A DNA stretch of 30,206 nt from JACQKD01 sp964614265 (GCA_964614265.1 CAZTKT010000006.1:1-30206), one strand, 5' to 3'; shown: positions 16,119 to 22,964, counted from the stretch's first letter. A program made the numbers and translations. Notes: a model not told the origin generated them from the letters alone.

Positions 16119-16169
16119 GGAACACCGCAAAAATCCCCTACAATTGTAGGGGATTTTTGCGGTGTTCCT
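16118..16169. terminator. 52-bp perfect palindrome, intrinsic terminator of rplY
   Basis: The two 26-base halves (16118-16143 and 16144-16169) are exact reverse complements, centred on CAATTG. Inside are AAAAA-TCCCCTA and TAGGGGA-TTTTT, so the inner part is a standard terminator stem with A and T tracts, functional in either direction. A further ten base pairs lie outside the T-tract, which a terminator does not need. Confidence 0.9.
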
Positions 16170-16226
16170 GTCCACACATTCGTATATCTCTCTGAAGAGA
16201 CCCCCATCAAAGATTCCTGCAACATT

Positions 16227-16235
16227 TGCTATACT
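16227..16235 (+). promoter_or_regulatory. Extended -10 box of the lytic transglycosylase gene
   Basis: TGC-TATACT 19 nt upstream of the ATG at 16255; it marks the start, whereas the open frame extends back to 16162 through the palindrome region. Confidence 0.55.
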
Positions 16236-16254
16236 GTACTCATACATATCATAT

Positions 16255-17604
16255 ATGCGGTTTTCTCTTTTTGTATCTTTTCTGTCTGTGCTCGTAGTGA
16301 TGTTCTTTCTGAGTACTCCCCTCTACACCTTTGCACAGACAGATTTAACTCCCGAACGTCGAGCAGAACTCCAAAAACAGCTTGCAGATCTCGAAAAAGA
16401 AATGGCGCAAACAGATGCAACTATCAGTGGTCTCAAGAGCGAGGGGGAATCATTGAAGCGTGACATTGCTATTCTTGAAAGTGAAATCAAGCGAGCAAAA
16501 CTCAAAGTCCGTACTGTTGAAGTAAAGATCCAGCAACTATCCAACGGCATTGTGACGCATACCAAGACGATCGGCACACTCTCGCAGAAGATCGAGAAGG
16601 AGCAACAATCGCTCGCACAAATTCTGCGTCGGACGAGGGAAATAGACGACTACTCACTGGTTGAGGTGGTGCTTTCAGCAAAAGATCTCTCTTCATTTTT
16701 TGGTGACCTTGATTCATTTACCGCGATTAAAGATGCACTTCATGGGTCCTTCATTGAGTTGCATGGTGCACGTGAGCAGACCTCTGGGGAAAAAGTAGCA
16801 CTTGAAGGTCAGCGTTCCGACCAACAAACGCTTCATTCGGCACTCGTGTCGGCACAGAAGGAAGTGGAGCAAAAGGAGGCAGAAAAAAGGACTCTGCTGA
16901 AAGGAACACAGGGACAGGAGGGTATGTATAAGAAGCTCCGATCAACACAAGAGAAGATGGCCGTCGAGATTCGTTCCGCACTCTTTCCGTTGCGGGATGC
17001 AGAGGGTATTCCGTTTGGAACGGCGGTTGAGTATGCAAAGAGTGCGTCCCAAAAAACCGGTGTACGCGCCGCCTTTATCCTTGGGATCTTGTCGCAAGAA
17101 TCAGATCTTGGCAAAAATGTCGGCAATTGCTATGTCACTAATAGTCCAGAGACGGGAGATGGGGTTGGTAAAAATACCGGCACACCATTCTCCGGTGTGA
17201 TGCATCCGACACGTGATGTACCGGTTTTTTTGCAGATCGCACAAGCACTTGGACGTGATCCAAAGACCACACCGGTGTCCTGTCCACAACCGGGTGGCTA
17301 TGGTGGTGCGATGGGGCCGACACAGTTTATTCCATCGACATGGCAGATGTACGTACCACGCCTCCAGGGCATGCTCGGAGTCACTGCGACCAATCCATGG
17401 AATGCCTCTCACGCGATCGTGGCAACGGGATTGTATCTTTCTGACTCTGGTGCTGTGGGTGGAGATTACAGTGCTGAACACACCGCGGCTGCAAAATATT
17501 ATGCGGGTGGTAACTGGGCGACCCTTGGACAAGTATACGCAAATAGCGTGATGACAAAGACGGCAAAGTTCCAGAAAGACATGGACTTCTTGTCCGCGAA
17601 TTAG
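16255..17604 (+). CDS. Exported coiled-coil lytic transglycosylase
   Basis: A 449-residue cell-wall enzyme. A signal peptide (about 1-28, ending near TFAQ) is followed by long coiled coils (about 33-130 and 175-245) of the kind found in PcsB/CwlO/EnvC-type murein hydrolases. The C-terminal catalytic domain (about 250-449) has the soluble-lytic-transglycosylase pattern. Its catalytic Glu is probably Glu282 in ILSQESDLGKN. GGAMGPTQFIPSTWQMY (350-366) and YYAGGNW (416-422) follow. It should cleave the glycan backbone of peptidoglycan, with the coiled coil controlling or localising activity, perhaps at division. A small Cys pair (Cys292, Cys343) could be a disulfide. It ends in a terminator and is probably monocistronic. 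Confidence 0.88.
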   Translation: MRFSLFVSFLSVLVVMFFLSTPLYTFAQTDLTPERRAELQKQLADLEKEMAQTDATISGLKSEGESLKRDIAILESEIKRAKLKVRTVEVKIQQLSNGIVTHTKTIGTLSQKIEKEQQSLAQILRRTREIDDYSLVEVVLSAKDLSSFFGDLDSFTAIKDALHGSFIELHGAREQTSGEKVALEGQRSDQQTLHSALVSAQKEVEQKEAEKRTLLKGTQGQEGMYKKLRSTQEKMAVEIRSALFPLRDAEGIPFGTAVEYAKSASQKTGVRAAFILGILSQESDLGKNVGNCYVTNSPETGDGVGKNTGTPFSGVMHPTRDVPVFLQIAQALGRDPKTTPVSCPQPGGYGGAMGPTQFIPSTWQMYVPRLQGMLGVTATNPWNASHAIVATGLYLSDSGAVGGDYSAEHTAAAKYYAGGNWATLGQVYANSVMTKTAKFQKDMDFLSAN

Positions 17605-17605
17605 G

Positions 17606-17646
17606 GACGGTGGTTTAGCTCCAGAGGGAGACGTCGCTTTTTTCTT
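17606..17646 (+). terminator. Intrinsic terminator after the lytic transglycosylase gene
   Basis: Inner stem CTCC / GGAG with loop AGAG, outer pairing GACG / CGTC, then GC and six T. Confidence 0.65.
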
Positions 17647-17698
17647 TGGTTGTGTCTCGATGAGTATTGCGCACATTGCATAATCCCGTTCTTTTTTG

Positions 17699-17704
17699 TA
17701 TAGT
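17699..17704 (+). promoter_or_regulatory. -10 box of rpmE
   Basis: TATAGT ending 9 nt before the ATG at 17714, downstream of a T-rich stretch; leaderless start predicted. Confidence 0.55.
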
Positions 17705-17713
17705 ATGCCCACT

Positions 17714-17980
17714 ATGAAAACAGACATTCATCCAGAGGGATATCGAATGGTCATTTTCCACGACAATTCAAGTGGTGAGCGCTTTTTGATTGGGTCACTT
17801 ATTGCTACTAAAGAGAGTGCTACATGGGACGATGGGGTGGAATACCCACTGACCCATGTGGAAGTATCGAGTGCGTCACACCCTTTTTATACGGGTACCG
17901 AGAAGGTGATGGATACCGCGGGACGCGTGGAGAAGTTTAAGGCGCGTGCAGGACAGGCAGGACGAAAAAAGAAGGAGTGA
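17714..17980 (+). CDS. rpmE2: 50S ribosomal protein L31 (type B, no zinc ligands)
   Basis: An 88-residue large-subunit protein at the subunit bridge. MKTDIHPEGYRMVIFHD, the central WDDGVEYPLTHVEVSSASHPFYTG and VDTAGRVE-like DTAGRVEKFKAR are diagnostic. It has no Cys, so it is the zinc-independent form. The basic tail AGRKKKE closes it. The start at MKTDIHP is chosen from homology and the -10 box, although the frame is open a few codons upstream. The stop is TGA. Confidence 0.95.
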   Translation: MKTDIHPEGYRMVIFHDNSSGERFLIGSLIATKESATWDDGVEYPLTHVEVSSASHPFYTGTEKVMDTAGRVEKFKARAGQAGRKKKE

Positions 17981-18044
17981 TCTACCGTATACGTACTACG
18001 GAACATCAGGCCACGCAGAAATGTGTGTCTCGATAGTGATTTTG

Positions 18045-18053
18045 TGGCATACT
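18045..18053 (+). promoter_or_regulatory. Extended -10 box of prfA
   Basis: TGG-CATACT ending 10 nt before the ATG at 18064. A GTG at 18058 would lie only 4 nt after the hexamer, so the ATG is preferred. Confidence 0.45.
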
Positions 18054-18063
18054 GGCGGTGTAT

Positions 18064-19059
18064 ATGATACAGGGATCGGAAAACGGACATGATGCCATCA
18101 ATGCGTTTCGGGCGGATCACCGAACGCAGTTTTTGGCGAGCCAGTATGATGCACTCTGTGCACGTGAGGAAGAGCTCATGGACATGGCCACGACGGATGA
18201 GAGTATGCGAGAACTAGTGGAAGAGGAACGACAGGAGCTCAATATCCAACGCGACCAGCTTTTTGCGGAGATGTCGCATATCCGTGAATCGTCTAAGGGG
18301 GAGGAGGCGAAGGCATATGGGGTGATTCTTGAGGTGCGCGCGGGGGTTGGCGGAGAGGAGGCGGCACTCTTTGCGGAGGAGCTTGCGCTGATGTATACGA
18401 AGTATGCGCAACTGTCTGGTTGGAGGGTGAGTGTGGTGGCTGAATCACGGGCGACTCAGGGGGGGTACAAAGAGGCGACCTTTGAGATTATTGGGGCGGG
18501 GGCGCATCCTGCATTGCGGTATGAGACTGGTGTGCATCGCGTTCAGCGGATTCCGGTCACTGAAAAAATGGGACGCATTCATACTTCGACCGCATCGGTG
18601 GCGATATTGCCGTTACGCGCCAAGCCGACGGTGGAGATCCTTCCGTCTGATATCGAGATTGAGTTTTCTCGTTCGGGGGGTGCAGGCGGGCAGAATGTGA
18701 ACAAGGTTGAGACGGCAGTACGTCTCGTGCATCGGCCGACGGGTATTGAAGCACGATCACAGTCAGAACGCTCACAACAAAAAAATCGCGAGAAGGCGAT
18801 GAGTGTACTTCTCGCAAAGCTTGAGCTAGCGCACGATGAAGAGGAGGCAAAACAACACGCGGCAGAACGTCGGAAACAGATCGGTACCGGGGATCGGTCG
18901 GAGAAAATCCGTACGTATAATATTCCCCAAAGTCGTATCACTGACCATCGGATCAAGGAATCGTGGCATGATGTGGAGGGTATCCTTGGTGGCATGCTTG
19001 ATCCTATTGTGATGGCTCTCCAACAGGCAGATACCGCGGTAACTGAGGAAGTTGCGTAA
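18064..19059 (+). CDS. prfA: Peptide chain release factor 1
   Basis: Recognises UAA and UAG and triggers release of the finished chain. The protein has 331 residues, shorter than the usual 355-360, with the loss in the N-terminal helical domain. The codon-reading tripeptide is PVT (164-166) in VHRVQRIPVTEKMGR, the RF1 type rather than the SPF of RF2. The GGQ at 208-210 (SGGAGGQNVNKVE) contacts the peptidyl-transferase centre. No prmC methylase gene is adjacent, unlike in many bacteria. It is followed by a hairpin and then rpsB-tsf. Confidence 0.96.
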   Translation: MIQGSENGHDAINAFRADHRTQFLASQYDALCAREEELMDMATTDESMRELVEEERQELNIQRDQLFAEMSHIRESSKGEEAKAYGVILEVRAGVGGEEAALFAEELALMYTKYAQLSGWRVSVVAESRATQGGYKEATFEIIGAGAHPALRYETGVHRVQRIPVTEKMGRIHTSTASVAILPLRAKPTVEILPSDIEIEFSRSGGAGGQNVNKVETAVRLVHRPTGIEARSQSERSQQKNREKAMSVLLAKLELAHDEEEAKQHAAERRKQIGTGDRSEKIRTYNIPQSRITDHRIKESWHDVEGILGGMLDPIVMALQQADTAVTEEVA

Positions 19060-19063
19060 GTGA

Positions 19064-19110
19064 GTCTGCTGTGGTACCGTTGGGCTACACAGACACCCGT
19101 TTTTATTTTT
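19064..19110 (+). terminator. Terminator-like hairpin between prfA and rpsB
   Basis: GTCT and GTG on the left pair with CAC and AGAC on the right (ends at 19094), with small bulges. Then come ACCCG and a T-rich run (ttttta ttttt). Confidence 0.45.
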
Positions 19111-19144
19111 CTAAAGGACGTCGAAGGAAAACATACGTATAGTT

Positions 19145-19936
19145 ATGGCATCAGATCAACAAACAGCACCGGAAACAACATCGCTGATTGAGCGTCTTTT
19201 TAAGGCAGGTGCTCACTATGGCTTTTCGAAGTCTCGTCGACACCCCACATCAGCGCCATACTTGTTTGGGAATAAACAGGGAACTGACATTTTTGATCTT
19301 GAAAAGACAAGTGTGTTACTTGCGGATGCGAGGGAATATCTTAAAGCGCTTGCCAGTACGGGGAAGACGGTGTTATTCGTTGGTACAAAGGAGGAGATTA
19401 AAGGAGTTGCTGAAGTTCGTGCCCGTGGGCTTTCGGTGCCGTTTGTGACCAATAGATGGATCGGTGGCACATTGACTAATTTTTCAGAAATACAGAAACG
19501 TCTCGCGCGTCTTGCGATGCTTCGTGGCCAACACGAGTCGGGTGAACTTGAGCGACGATACACGAAGAAGGAACATTTGTTACTGACCCGTGAAATGGAT
19601 AAACTGGCCTTCCATTTTGGTGGTATCAGCGGCATGGAGCGTATTCCGGGAGTACTCGTAGTGATTGATCCGCGTCATGAAGTGACGGCGGTACGAGAAG
19701 CGGTACATATGCATGTACCGGTGATCGCGATCATGAGTTCTGATTGTAGTACACAGCACATTACGAAGCCAGTCTTTGTAAATGATTCCCATCACACGAG
19801 TGTCGCCCTCGCCCTTGATGAGTTGGTGGCGGGGTACGCTGAAGGGGCACGCTCGTTTGTACCGCCAGTACCTGTGACGCCGGAGCATCGTGCCTCGCGT
19901 GTCGTAGACGGGGCACCTCGTCAGGTACGTTCATAA
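19145..19936 (+). CDS. rpsB: 30S ribosomal protein S2
   Basis: A small-subunit protein of 263 residues. The family landmarks are AGAHYGFSKSRRHP near the N-terminus, VLFVGTKEE, FVTNRWIGGTLTNF, GMERIPGVLVVIDPRHE and the C-terminal VPVIAIMSSDCS. The C-terminal tail (about 230-263) is Pro/Arg-rich. TATAGT (19138-19143) almost touches the ATG, and a GAAGGA about 15 nt upstream could be a distant Shine-Dalgarno site, so the promoter is unclear. It is followed by tsf, the usual pairing. Confidence 0.97.
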   Translation: MASDQQTAPETTSLIERLFKAGAHYGFSKSRRHPTSAPYLFGNKQGTDIFDLEKTSVLLADAREYLKALASTGKTVLFVGTKEEIKGVAEVRARGLSVPFVTNRWIGGTLTNFSEIQKRLARLAMLRGQHESGELERRYTKKEHLLLTREMDKLAFHFGGISGMERIPGVLVVIDPRHEVTAVREAVHMHVPVIAIMSSDCSTQHITKPVFVNDSHHTSVALALDELVAGYAEGARSFVPPVPVTPEHRASRVVDGAPRQVRS

Positions 19937-19969
19937 AAGTTTGTTGGTTACTCGTGTTAGTTTTCTGTG

Positions 19970-20554
19970 ATGGATATATCTTCAGCACAAATCAAAGCAT
20001 TGCGAGATGAGACAGGAGTCTCTGTGATGCAGTGTAAAAAGGCATTAGAAGAAGCGGGGGGTGATATGGAAAAAGCGCGCGTTATCTTGCGTAAGCGGGG
20101 AAGTGAATCGGCATCGAAGAAATCTGATCGCACGCTTGGAGCGGGGACAATTGCGGCATATGTGCATACCACGCACCAAGTTGCGGCATTGGTACAACTA
20201 TCTTGTGAAACTGATTTTGTCGCAAAAAATGAGGAATTTATTGCACTTGCGCGTGACATTGCTATGCATGTCACCGCACTTGCACCACGCTATATCACTC
20301 GTGAGGATATTGCCGAGAGTGATCGGGTGAAAGCAACCGAGGTGTTTCAAAAGGAAGTCGGGGACAAGCCGGCGGAGTTGCAAGCAAAGATTCTTGCGGG
20401 AAAACTCGATGCCTATTTCAAAGAGCAGATATTGCTTGAGCAGGCATTTATAAAAGATTCTGAGCATACGATTACCAATCTGATCGAGACGGCGACACAA
20501 AAATTCGGTGAACGAATCGTCGTAACCTCGATGAGTCGTCTGTCGGTGAAATAG
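19970..20554 (+). CDS. tsf: Elongation factor Ts (short form)
   Basis: Guanine-nucleotide exchange factor for EF-Tu. It has 194 residues against about 283 in E. coli, comparable to the short form known from Thermus. The N-terminal UBA-like domain is SSAQIKALRDETGVSVMQCK and the core motif LSCETDFVAKNEEF holds the Asp-Phe that pushes into EF-Tu. A single core subdomain follows; the coiled coil of the E. coli protein is reduced. The ATG at 19970 is preferred to the overlapping GTG at 19967. It lies 33 nt after rpsB and 2 nt before the next gene. Confidence 0.95.
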   Translation: MDISSAQIKALRDETGVSVMQCKKALEEAGGDMEKARVILRKRGSESASKKSDRTLGAGTIAAYVHTTHQVAALVQLSCETDFVAKNEEFIALARDIAMHVTALAPRYITREDIAESDRVKATEVFQKEVGDKPAELQAKILAGKLDAYFKEQILLEQAFIKDSEHTITNLIETATQKFGERIVVTSMSRLSVK

Positions 20555-20556
20555 AT

Positions 20557-20979
20557 ATGTTGGTATCTGTGAGCGTCGTGTGTGTCAGTGGTAGTCTCCT
20601 CATTGGGTTGATTGCATTGTTTCGTTACGAACATAGGCACGGAGCTCGTGTGTGGGCGAATGTCCGCAGTAGATTTGATGCATTTGTGGAGACTATGAAC
20701 ACCCGTATGCAACATCGCTCACATATCTTTCTGCGCCAGACGGTCCGCCAATCGATACACTACCTCTTTCACCAAGTATTGACGCTCGTGTTGCGTTGCA
20801 TTCAGTGTATTGAGCAGTGGGTGCATACGATTGCACGTTTCAATAAACGTCGTGCAAATGTGCGTTCGGTGGTTGAGCCCTCGTCCCATTTTTCGGCAAT
20901 TGCTGAACATAAGCGAAATACAGAACTATCGGAGAGTGAAAAACAACATCGACGTGATCAGGCACTCTCTGGACTCTGA
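20557..20979 (+). CDS. Hypothetical membrane-anchored basic protein
   Basis: A 140-residue protein that I do not recognise. A hydrophobic N-terminal helix (about 3-23) is followed by a strongly basic, His- and Arg-rich helical region (about 25-105) and a charged C-terminus. It begins 2 nt after tsf and so belongs to the rpsB-tsf transcript. The long amphipathic helix after one membrane segment would suit a cytoplasmic nucleic-acid- or ribosome-facing protein, but that is a guess. The stop is TGA. Confidence 0.6.
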   Translation: MLVSVSVVCVSGSLLIGLIALFRYEHRHGARVWANVRSRFDAFVETMNTRMQHRSHIFLRQTVRQSIHYLFHQVLTLVLRCIQCIEQWVHTIARFNKRRANVRSVVEPSSHFSAIAEHKRNTELSESEKQHRRDQALSGL

Positions 20980-21002
20980 GAGTCTGCTGTGCCGTGATAC
21001 TG

Positions 21003-21046
21003 TGAACAACAGGAACGTGTACGCCACCTTAGCTCAGTTGGTGGAG
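21003..21046 (+). pseudogene. Duplicated 5' half of tRNA-Thr with its leader
   Basis: Positions 21003-21042 are identical to 21093-21132, exactly 90 bp downstream; 43 of 44 bases match through 21046. The copy holds 20 bp of leader, the 5' acceptor strand GCCACCT and most of the D-arm, then diverges. The anticodon, T-arm and 3' acceptor strand are missing, so it cannot be a tRNA. A small stem (CACAT / ATGTG, loop GCGGAGT) follows directly. Confidence 0.85.
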
Positions 21047-21112
21047 GCACATGCGGAGTATGTGCGGTGTAGTGAATTTTTTATGGTAGGCTTGAACAAC
21101 AGGAACGTGTAC

Positions 21113-21188
21113 GCCACCTTAGCTCAGTTGGTAGAGCAACGGTTTTGTAAACCGTAGGTCGTCGGTCCGAATCCGACAGGTGGCTCCA
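21113..21188 (+). tRNA. tRNA-Thr(UGU)
   Basis: A 76-nt cloverleaf with acceptor GCCACCT / AGGTGGC, discriminator T and encoded CCA. The D-stem is GCTC / GAGC. The anticodon stem is ACGGT / ACCGT with loop TTTGTAA, so the anticodon is TGT. The T-arm GTCGG-TCCGAAT-CCGAC is complete. It reads ACA, and by wobble possibly other Thr codons. Confidence 0.97.
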
Positions 21189-21303
21189 GTTTTGTAGAAA
21201 AAGATACAGAAGACCCCAGAGTGTAGGTGAAATTTCTCTTAAAAAAGGAAAGGACTTTTTTCTTTGGGGGCTCTGCACTCAGTAGATTCTCTCATACTGG
21301 GTC

Positions 21304-21357
21304 TGTGGAGAAATATGGGCGGATTTCGGACTGGTTTTTTTGGAAATTTGGTGACTA
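21304..21357 (+). repeat. Left inverted repeat of the TIR cassette
   Basis: Matches the reverse complement of 22565-22618 at 42 of 54 positions without gaps, including an 11-bp perfect core TTTCGGACTGG (21324-21334). Weaker similarity may extend left to about 21253. The repeat borders the AT-rich cassette on its tRNA side. Confidence 0.8.
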
Positions 21358-21435
21358 TAAAAAAATCCTCCCACATTGATTTATTTGAAATTTTTGTGTA
21401 ACATCATAGTAGTAAGAAGTTAATAGACACTCCAT

Positions 21436-21441
21436 TATAAT
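21436..21441 (+). promoter_or_regulatory. -10 box of the regulator-TIR-membrane protein operon
   Basis: Consensus TATAAT, 21 nt before the ATG at 21463. It predicts a leader of about 15 nt, in keeping with the short leaders elsewhere in the window. Confidence 0.6.
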
Positions 21442-21462
21442 AACCAGTATTTAGTTGATTAA

Positions 21463-21666
21463 ATGTCAAACCAAAATTTATGAAACAACATAAAGAAATT
21501 GCGGGAAGCCAAAGGGCTTTCACAGGAGAAGTTGACGAGATTGGCTAATATTTCCAACAATACGCTTATTAAAATGGAATCTAGCGAAAACCAGAATCCG
21601 ACATTGAACACGCTCAAAAAGGTTGCAAAAGCCCTTGATGTGAATGTTGATGATTTAATTAAATAA
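21463..21666 (+). pseudogene. Small XRE-family HTH regulator with an in-frame UGA at codon 7
   Basis: Reading from the ATG at 21463 gives MSNQNL, then TGA (21481-21483), then 60 sense codons in the same frame to TAA. The latter part is a clear lambda-Cro/XRE helix-turn-helix: NNIKKLREAKGLSQEKL, then ANISNNTLIKMES and LKKVAKALDVNVDDLIK. The UGA falls where XRE proteins commonly have Gly (the LGxxIxxLR pattern). Possible explanations are a GGA-to-TGA nonsense mutation, UGA read-through, transfer from a lineage that reads UGA as Gly, or reinitiation at the TTG at 21499. The out-of-frame ATG at 21480 only makes an 18-codon peptide. As the first gene of the cassette it probably regulates the operon. 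Confidence 0.7.
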
Positions 21667-21670
21667 AGCT

Positions 21671-22072
21671 ATGAGTTACTACACATCAAAAACAAAAGTA
21701 TTCGTAAGTTTCGATTTTGATCATGACGAGGATTTAAAGCACCTGTTTGTTGGTCAAGCAAAGCACGACGATACTCCGTTTGAAATAAGCGACTTGTCTG
21801 TTAAGCAAGCGCTACTTGGTGATTGGAAAGCAAAGGTTAGGCAAAGAATAAGCAACGCACAACAGGTGGTTGTTATTTGTGGTGAATGGACACATACCGC
21901 CATGGGCGTAGCCGAGGAAATAAAAATCGCTCAAGAATTGGGAAAGCCATATTTTCTCATTAAGGGCAGAAGTAATAAAAATTGTACTTGGCCAGTAGGA
22001 GTAAAACGTGATGACAAAATGTATAAGTGGACTTGGAACAATGTTGGCTTACTCTTGAAAGGTAATAGATAA
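21671..22072 (+). CDS. TIR-like protein (ThsB / MTH538, DUF1863-type)
   Basis: A 133-residue single-domain protein. The first strand is KVFVSFDFDHDEDL (9-22). The substrate-region segment is FEISDLSVKQ (37-46). QVVVICGEWTHTAMGVAEEIKIAQELGKPYFLI (65-97) is the TIR core, with Trp73 and a candidate catalytic Glu82/Glu83. This fits the TIR-like family that includes ThsB of Thoeris, where the TIR protein makes a signal nucleotide from NAD on phage infection. No signal peptide or membrane segment is seen. It starts 4 nt after the regulator and ends 4 nt before the membrane-protein gene. Its AT-rich composition differs from the surrounding genes, suggesting acquisition. The TIR-like fold is likely; NADase or cyclase activity is inference. 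Confidence 0.82.
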   Translation: MSYYTSKTKVFVSFDFDHDEDLKHLFVGQAKHDDTPFEISDLSVKQALLGDWKAKVRQRISNAQQVVVICGEWTHTAMGVAEEIKIAQELGKPYFLIKGRSNKNCTWPVGVKRDDKMYKWTWNNVGLLLKGNR

Positions 22073-22076
22073 CTCT

Positions 22077-22556
22077 ATGAGCGATTTGTTTTCAAAAAAC
22101 GAAAGAGATTACGGAGATAACTACAAAGAACATTTATTTGAGCAGTATCAACTTTATGTTGAGAGTATAGAAAAAACAAGCGATAGACGACAGCATGCGA
22201 ATAATTATTTTATCACTATCAATACTGCGTTAATTTCGCTCATAGGATTATCATTTCAAATTGAGATTTTTGAAAACCTAGTATTTGTAAGATCAATTTT
22301 CGCCCTTGTTGGAATTATTGTTTGTGTTGTTTTTTGGTATCTCATTAGGTCGTACAAACAATTAAATACAGGCAAATTTGATGTCGTTCATAAAATTGAG
22401 GAACATTTGCCACTGGCTTTATATAAATACGAATGGGAAGTTTTGGGCAAGGGCGAGGATAACAAAAAATACTATCCATTTTCACACATTGAGTTGATTA
22501 TCCCGTGGGTGTTCGGAATAATCTATGGGTTGCTCGGATTGTATTTTTTGTGCTAA
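22077..22556 (+). CDS. Three-TM membrane protein, putative effector partner of the TIR-like protein
   Basis: A 159-residue protein. A charged N-terminal helix (about 8-40, YKEHLFEQYQLYVESIEKTS) leads into TM1 (about 43-62, FITINTALISLIGL). TM2 is at about 69-90 and a charged cytoplasmic stretch spans 91-137. TM3 (about 138-158) ends two residues from the C-terminus. The helix-then-membrane pattern resembles small membrane proteins annotated as RipA-like octameric proteins, and in general form the SLATT-type predicted pore effectors of conflict systems; I cannot confirm either without a profile search. Tight coupling (4-nt gap) to the TIR-like gene suggests that the pair works as sensor/signal enzyme and membrane-acting effector. 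Confidence 0.75.
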   Translation: MSDLFSKNERDYGDNYKEHLFEQYQLYVESIEKTSDRRQHANNYFITINTALISLIGLSFQIEIFENLVFVRSIFALVGIIVCVVFWYLIRSYKQLNTGKFDVVHKIEEHLPLALYKYEWEVLGKGEDNKKYYPFSHIELIIPWVFGIIYGLLGLYFLC

Positions 22557-22564
22557 ATTTTCAT

Positions 22565-22618
22565 TAGTCGCCGATTTTCCGAAAACTCCAGTCCGAAACC
22601 CGTCTGTATTTCTCTCCA
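22565..22618 (-). repeat. Right inverted repeat of the TIR cassette
   Basis: Reverse complement of the left repeat (21304-21357) with 42 of 54 matches; the perfect core is at 22588-22598. It begins 8 nt after the stop of the last cassette gene. Similarity may extend to about 22683. Confidence 0.8.
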
Positions 22619-22940
22619 AACATCTTCTCCACACGGAGAAATCAGCCGAGGTTTTGCAAAATCCTTTTCCCCAGAAAATAGTGTCCGTACCACCGAGTCC
22701 GCAATGGAGAGGCGGGGGGACTGCCTTTGGAATCTGAAGCACATATCTTTGTGCATTTCATTAAAATGGATGTGACCCTTGAGAGTTTGGTCAAAAAAGT
22801 CGGTAAGATGGTATCATGACTTTGGTTACCCGGTTCTCGACAGCGAGGGAGAATATGATGATACGTTGCTTTTTGTCTGTTTTGTACAAGAGAGCACACA
22901 ACTATCAATTTCAAGGGTTCTTTGATAGAGTATGCCTTTC
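22619..22940. other. Gene-free stretch right of the cassette
   Basis: About 320 bp between the right repeat and the glycosyltransferase promoter. Up to about 22740 it is open in several minus-strand frames that also run through the repeat. They look like repeat-derived coincidence or a decayed coding fragment rather than a gene. A 7-bp inverted pair (GTATCAT at 22811, ATGATAC at 22858) and a TGG-TATCAT -10-like box near 22809 are present. No convincing gene was found. Confidence 0.5.
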
Positions 22941-22949
22941 TGTTATAGA
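22941..22949 (+). promoter_or_regulatory. Extended -10 box of the glycosyltransferase gene
   Basis: TGT-TATAGA ending 15 nt before the ATG at 22965; supports that ATG over the earlier one at 22932. Confidence 0.45.
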
Positions 22950-22964
22950 CTGACTCTGTTACTA

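Noticed and set aside
21023..21090. A second tRNA (Ser-like anticodon GGA in the CACAT/ATGTG stem-loop).
   Set aside because: No T-arm, no 3' acceptor strand, C instead of T at position 33 and wrong spacing after the D-arm.
21480..21536. ATG at 21480 as the start of the regulator gene.
   Set aside because: It is out of frame with the helix-turn-helix and stops after 18 codons; the ATG at 21463 is in frame and correctly spaced from the TATAAT box.
21463..21666. UGA as a sense codon in this host.
   Set aside because: lepB, pth, rpmE and the 20557 gene end in TGA at the expected family lengths, and no core gene has an internal UGA.
22816..22953. A 45-codon plus-strand frame (MTLVTRFSTARENMM...) behind a TATCAT box.
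   Set aside because: No family resemblance and overlap with the glycosyltransferase promoter; evidence too thin.
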